A stretch of 64,000 nucleotides of DNA from Syngnathus acus. Taxonomy: Eukaryota > Chordata > Actinopteri > Syngnathiformes > Syngnathidae. A model generated the notes under the pieces. The model had not been told where the DNA came from. It worked only from the letters and a program-made list of their open reading frames with translations, and did not search any database. The translations under genes and the position numbers were made by a program. Position 1 is the stretch's first letter; every line of letters begins with the position of its first letter. Below, in pieces: positions 61,681 through 64,000 of the stretch. The stretch is from NCBI RefSeq assembly GCF_901709675.1, contig NC_051095.1, forward strand, positions 11,361,956 through 11,425,955. Reading direction: 5' to 3'.

Positions 61681-64000
61681 TGAACTGGGCCCCCGGTGCT
61701 CAGCTGTCGGTGCTTCCTCTGCAGGTGGGAACCGAGCAGTGCCAAGTCGCTCTCTCCCACTCACTCACACAGACACCCATGCATGGCTCAATAATGGATG
61801 CTTTACACCGGTGCCAGAGAGAGAGTGAGAGAAAACCGCAAAAGGAGGGCAAGATGCTGTGACGAGAACGAAAATGCTTTCGGAAGCGGCCAGAGAAGGT
61901 AAAGAAAATGCCTTTGAGATTAGGGGAAATTGTGAGACGGAAAGACAGCCAGACATCTCCGTCAAGACATTAGAGCGGGCAAGACAGGAAACAGACGAGA
62001 CCCTGTGCTCTGTAATATGATGATGCTATTGCTTTAATTGATCAGAATCCTAACAGGATCAAAGTATGCTGGGGCACAGCCTGGAGCCTCAGCCACCTTC
62101 TCCACGACTGTCACTGTCCATTAGGATGTGCACGAATACGCTCTTGACAATAATTCATCAAAGAGGATTCGTGGATAGCATCCACCTGAGCTGATGACTT
62201 AGCCAAAGCCTTCGCTGGGGAACTGCGACTCATCAAGAGACGACATTGTCTGTCGTCCCCTCGTTCATCAGGCGCGATTAAAATTCCAAAAGCAATCTCA
62301 GTGCTACATCACCAGATGGCTCTTCTCGTATTGTCTTGGAGAATATTGCTGAGGCAGCCTGTGTGGGCCACATGTTGCGCGAGCTGCCAAAGCCCGTTGG
62401 TAGCGGTACAGTGCCACTTCAAAAGTCTAACCTCCCAAAGGTTCTATCATTCAGAATTTGGCATGGAAATAAAACTTGGGAAAATGTGTCTCGAAAATGC
62501 ACACTACCAAGTGTCAGTATAGTGTAAAATGTACTTGATGCACTTGAAAGAATCAAGGGTGAAAGTATCCTTCACAAGGATTTAGGACGTTAGTCAACCT
62601 ATTAGCAAACAGCTATTGTTAATTAATATTATTGAGTTTATAAATGAGTTTCAGCCTCTTGTCCATCGTGAATAAAATGTATGTTTGGGCATACAGATGG
62701 TCTGAGGAGGTTCCAATTTTTTTTCACAAAATCGTACAAATTCCACTCTGAACATACGTATTGATGAATCACAGATTTATGGTTTGGTTTAAAAAGGTCC
62801 AATAAGTGTATGATTAATATTGGTTCTGTTTGTAAAGGTCCAATAACTGTACAATCAATAAAGGTTTTGTAATAGCAGCACTTTGAAACACCCACCATTC
62901 ATTTTACTGAATCGAATTATGACCATTTGACTCTGTAATGTCATATTTAGAATCCATTAATAGCAATGAGAATTTTCTTCGTTTTTTTAAACGGAGGAAA
63001 TTGGAATTCAATCATTGTCAAGTATGTGTAACGATCTTTGATTAGATTCAAATTTGTTTCATGCAAACCCGCATCTTTGACAGTTCCACTGGATATACAT
63101 TGCCCTGAGCTATCCGTTTGAAAGCAAGGATTTACTAAAGCACTCAATTACCCCCTCGCTACTTTCTCTGAGTTAGTTTTTGACTCTTTAGCACCTATAA
63201 CTCCATGTTTTATAGGTTCAAGCACCTGCGGCAAGTGGAGACAGACTGATGGCTGGACCAGCAGAATAAACTGCTCACACTGTTTTTGGGCACTTTGTCA
63301 GTTTTTCATTCCTCCGCTGGCTGGCGTTCGCTAAAGCTGCCTCCCTCTGATGGACAGCCAAAGCGGAGCCATCTTGTTACTACATATCATTAATTCTGCA
63401 GGTCCACATTGTTATGTATGTGGTTGTCAATTGGTAGGGTTACATGGGAAAAATAGTACAGAACTAATTTGTAGGAAACTATGGACCAAGAAAGAATCGG
63501 TGACATTTTCATGCCGATTAAGATGAATGTGGGGTTCCATTCATGTTTCTCACTTTTGTTAACCTTGCGATATTTTTCTGACATTTTTGCCAATTTCTCA
63601 TTGAATAATGCATGACTCTTAATGAATCTGCTCTGGTCTTTCTGGGTTGCGCTTGCATGTTATCCATGTGTGGACTCCCTCCGGGTAATCCTGCTTCATG
63701 CCGCTGTCTAAAAACATGCATGTTAAGATAATTAAACACTCGGAAATGTTCGTAGGGGAGAATATATTTGTGTGAAATTAGTAGACTGCATTTGCATAGT
63801 GAATAATATCTTTTTAGGCAGACAATAATGCTTCTCCTGAAAGAGAAGTCCCTTTCATTGCAAATTTGACCATAAATGCAGCAAGGCTAACTCATGATGC
63901 GGTCAGCTTCTTTACAAAATGGCGGCCACGATATTGGCAGACTTCAAGCAGACGTAGTCAAAACAAATAAACACAATAATACCTGCTACATGAGATGGCC

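Noticed and set aside
61343-61828. 161-codon ORF, Gly-rich
   Set aside because: Driven by a GGA/GGGG tract. The opposite strand is open too, and no domain is visible.

Overview
The window looks like nuclear DNA of a teleost fish. It is AT-rich, gene-poor, and full of long (CA)n/(GT)n microsatellites. It carries fish-type interspersed repeats (a LINE, a tRNA-derived SINE, hAT-like and Harbinger-like MITEs) and split vertebrate genes with canonical GT-AG introns. I recognise two host genes and one retrotransposon ORF. Identifications rest on remembered family features; no database search was possible.

Layout. (1) 79-8166: a very large nested inverted-repeat (foldback) element with perfect 20-bp outer termini next to TA. 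Its right arm is interrupted by a near full-length LINE on the minus strand with an intact endonuclease/reverse transcriptase ORF. The foldback centre holds seven units of a 236-bp tandem repeat with no length change, and each unit has a DR1-type nuclear-receptor motif and an internal hairpin. The arms carry inverted tRNA-like sequences and repeated CRE/CCAAT/GC-box modules. (2) 8167-13090: noncoding DNA with one MITE-like fragment. (3) 13103-16850: a small five-exon plus-strand gene, rgcc (regulator of cell cycle, RGC-32 family, 112 aa), with TATA box, all splice sites and poly(A) signal visible. (4) 16850 to about 26000: intergenic DNA with repeat fragments, microsatellites and a G-quadruplex motif. 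(5) 26000-40573 and probably beyond: the 3' part of neuroligin-3 (nlgn3) on the minus strand. The 790-nt penultimate coding exon and the last coding exon are separated by an 11.55-kb intron. (6) 40574-64000: no further exon recognised. It is probably a long nlgn3 intron or upstream sequence, containing a second 5'-truncated copy of the same LINE, a Harbinger-like MITE and a V-SINE-like element.

The two host genes are convergent (rgcc plus, nlgn3 minus) and have no obvious functional link. Rgcc is a small cell-cycle/TGF-beta/complement response regulator. Neuroligin-3 is a postsynaptic adhesion receptor for neurexins. The most unusual part of the window is the nested foldback element at 79-8166.
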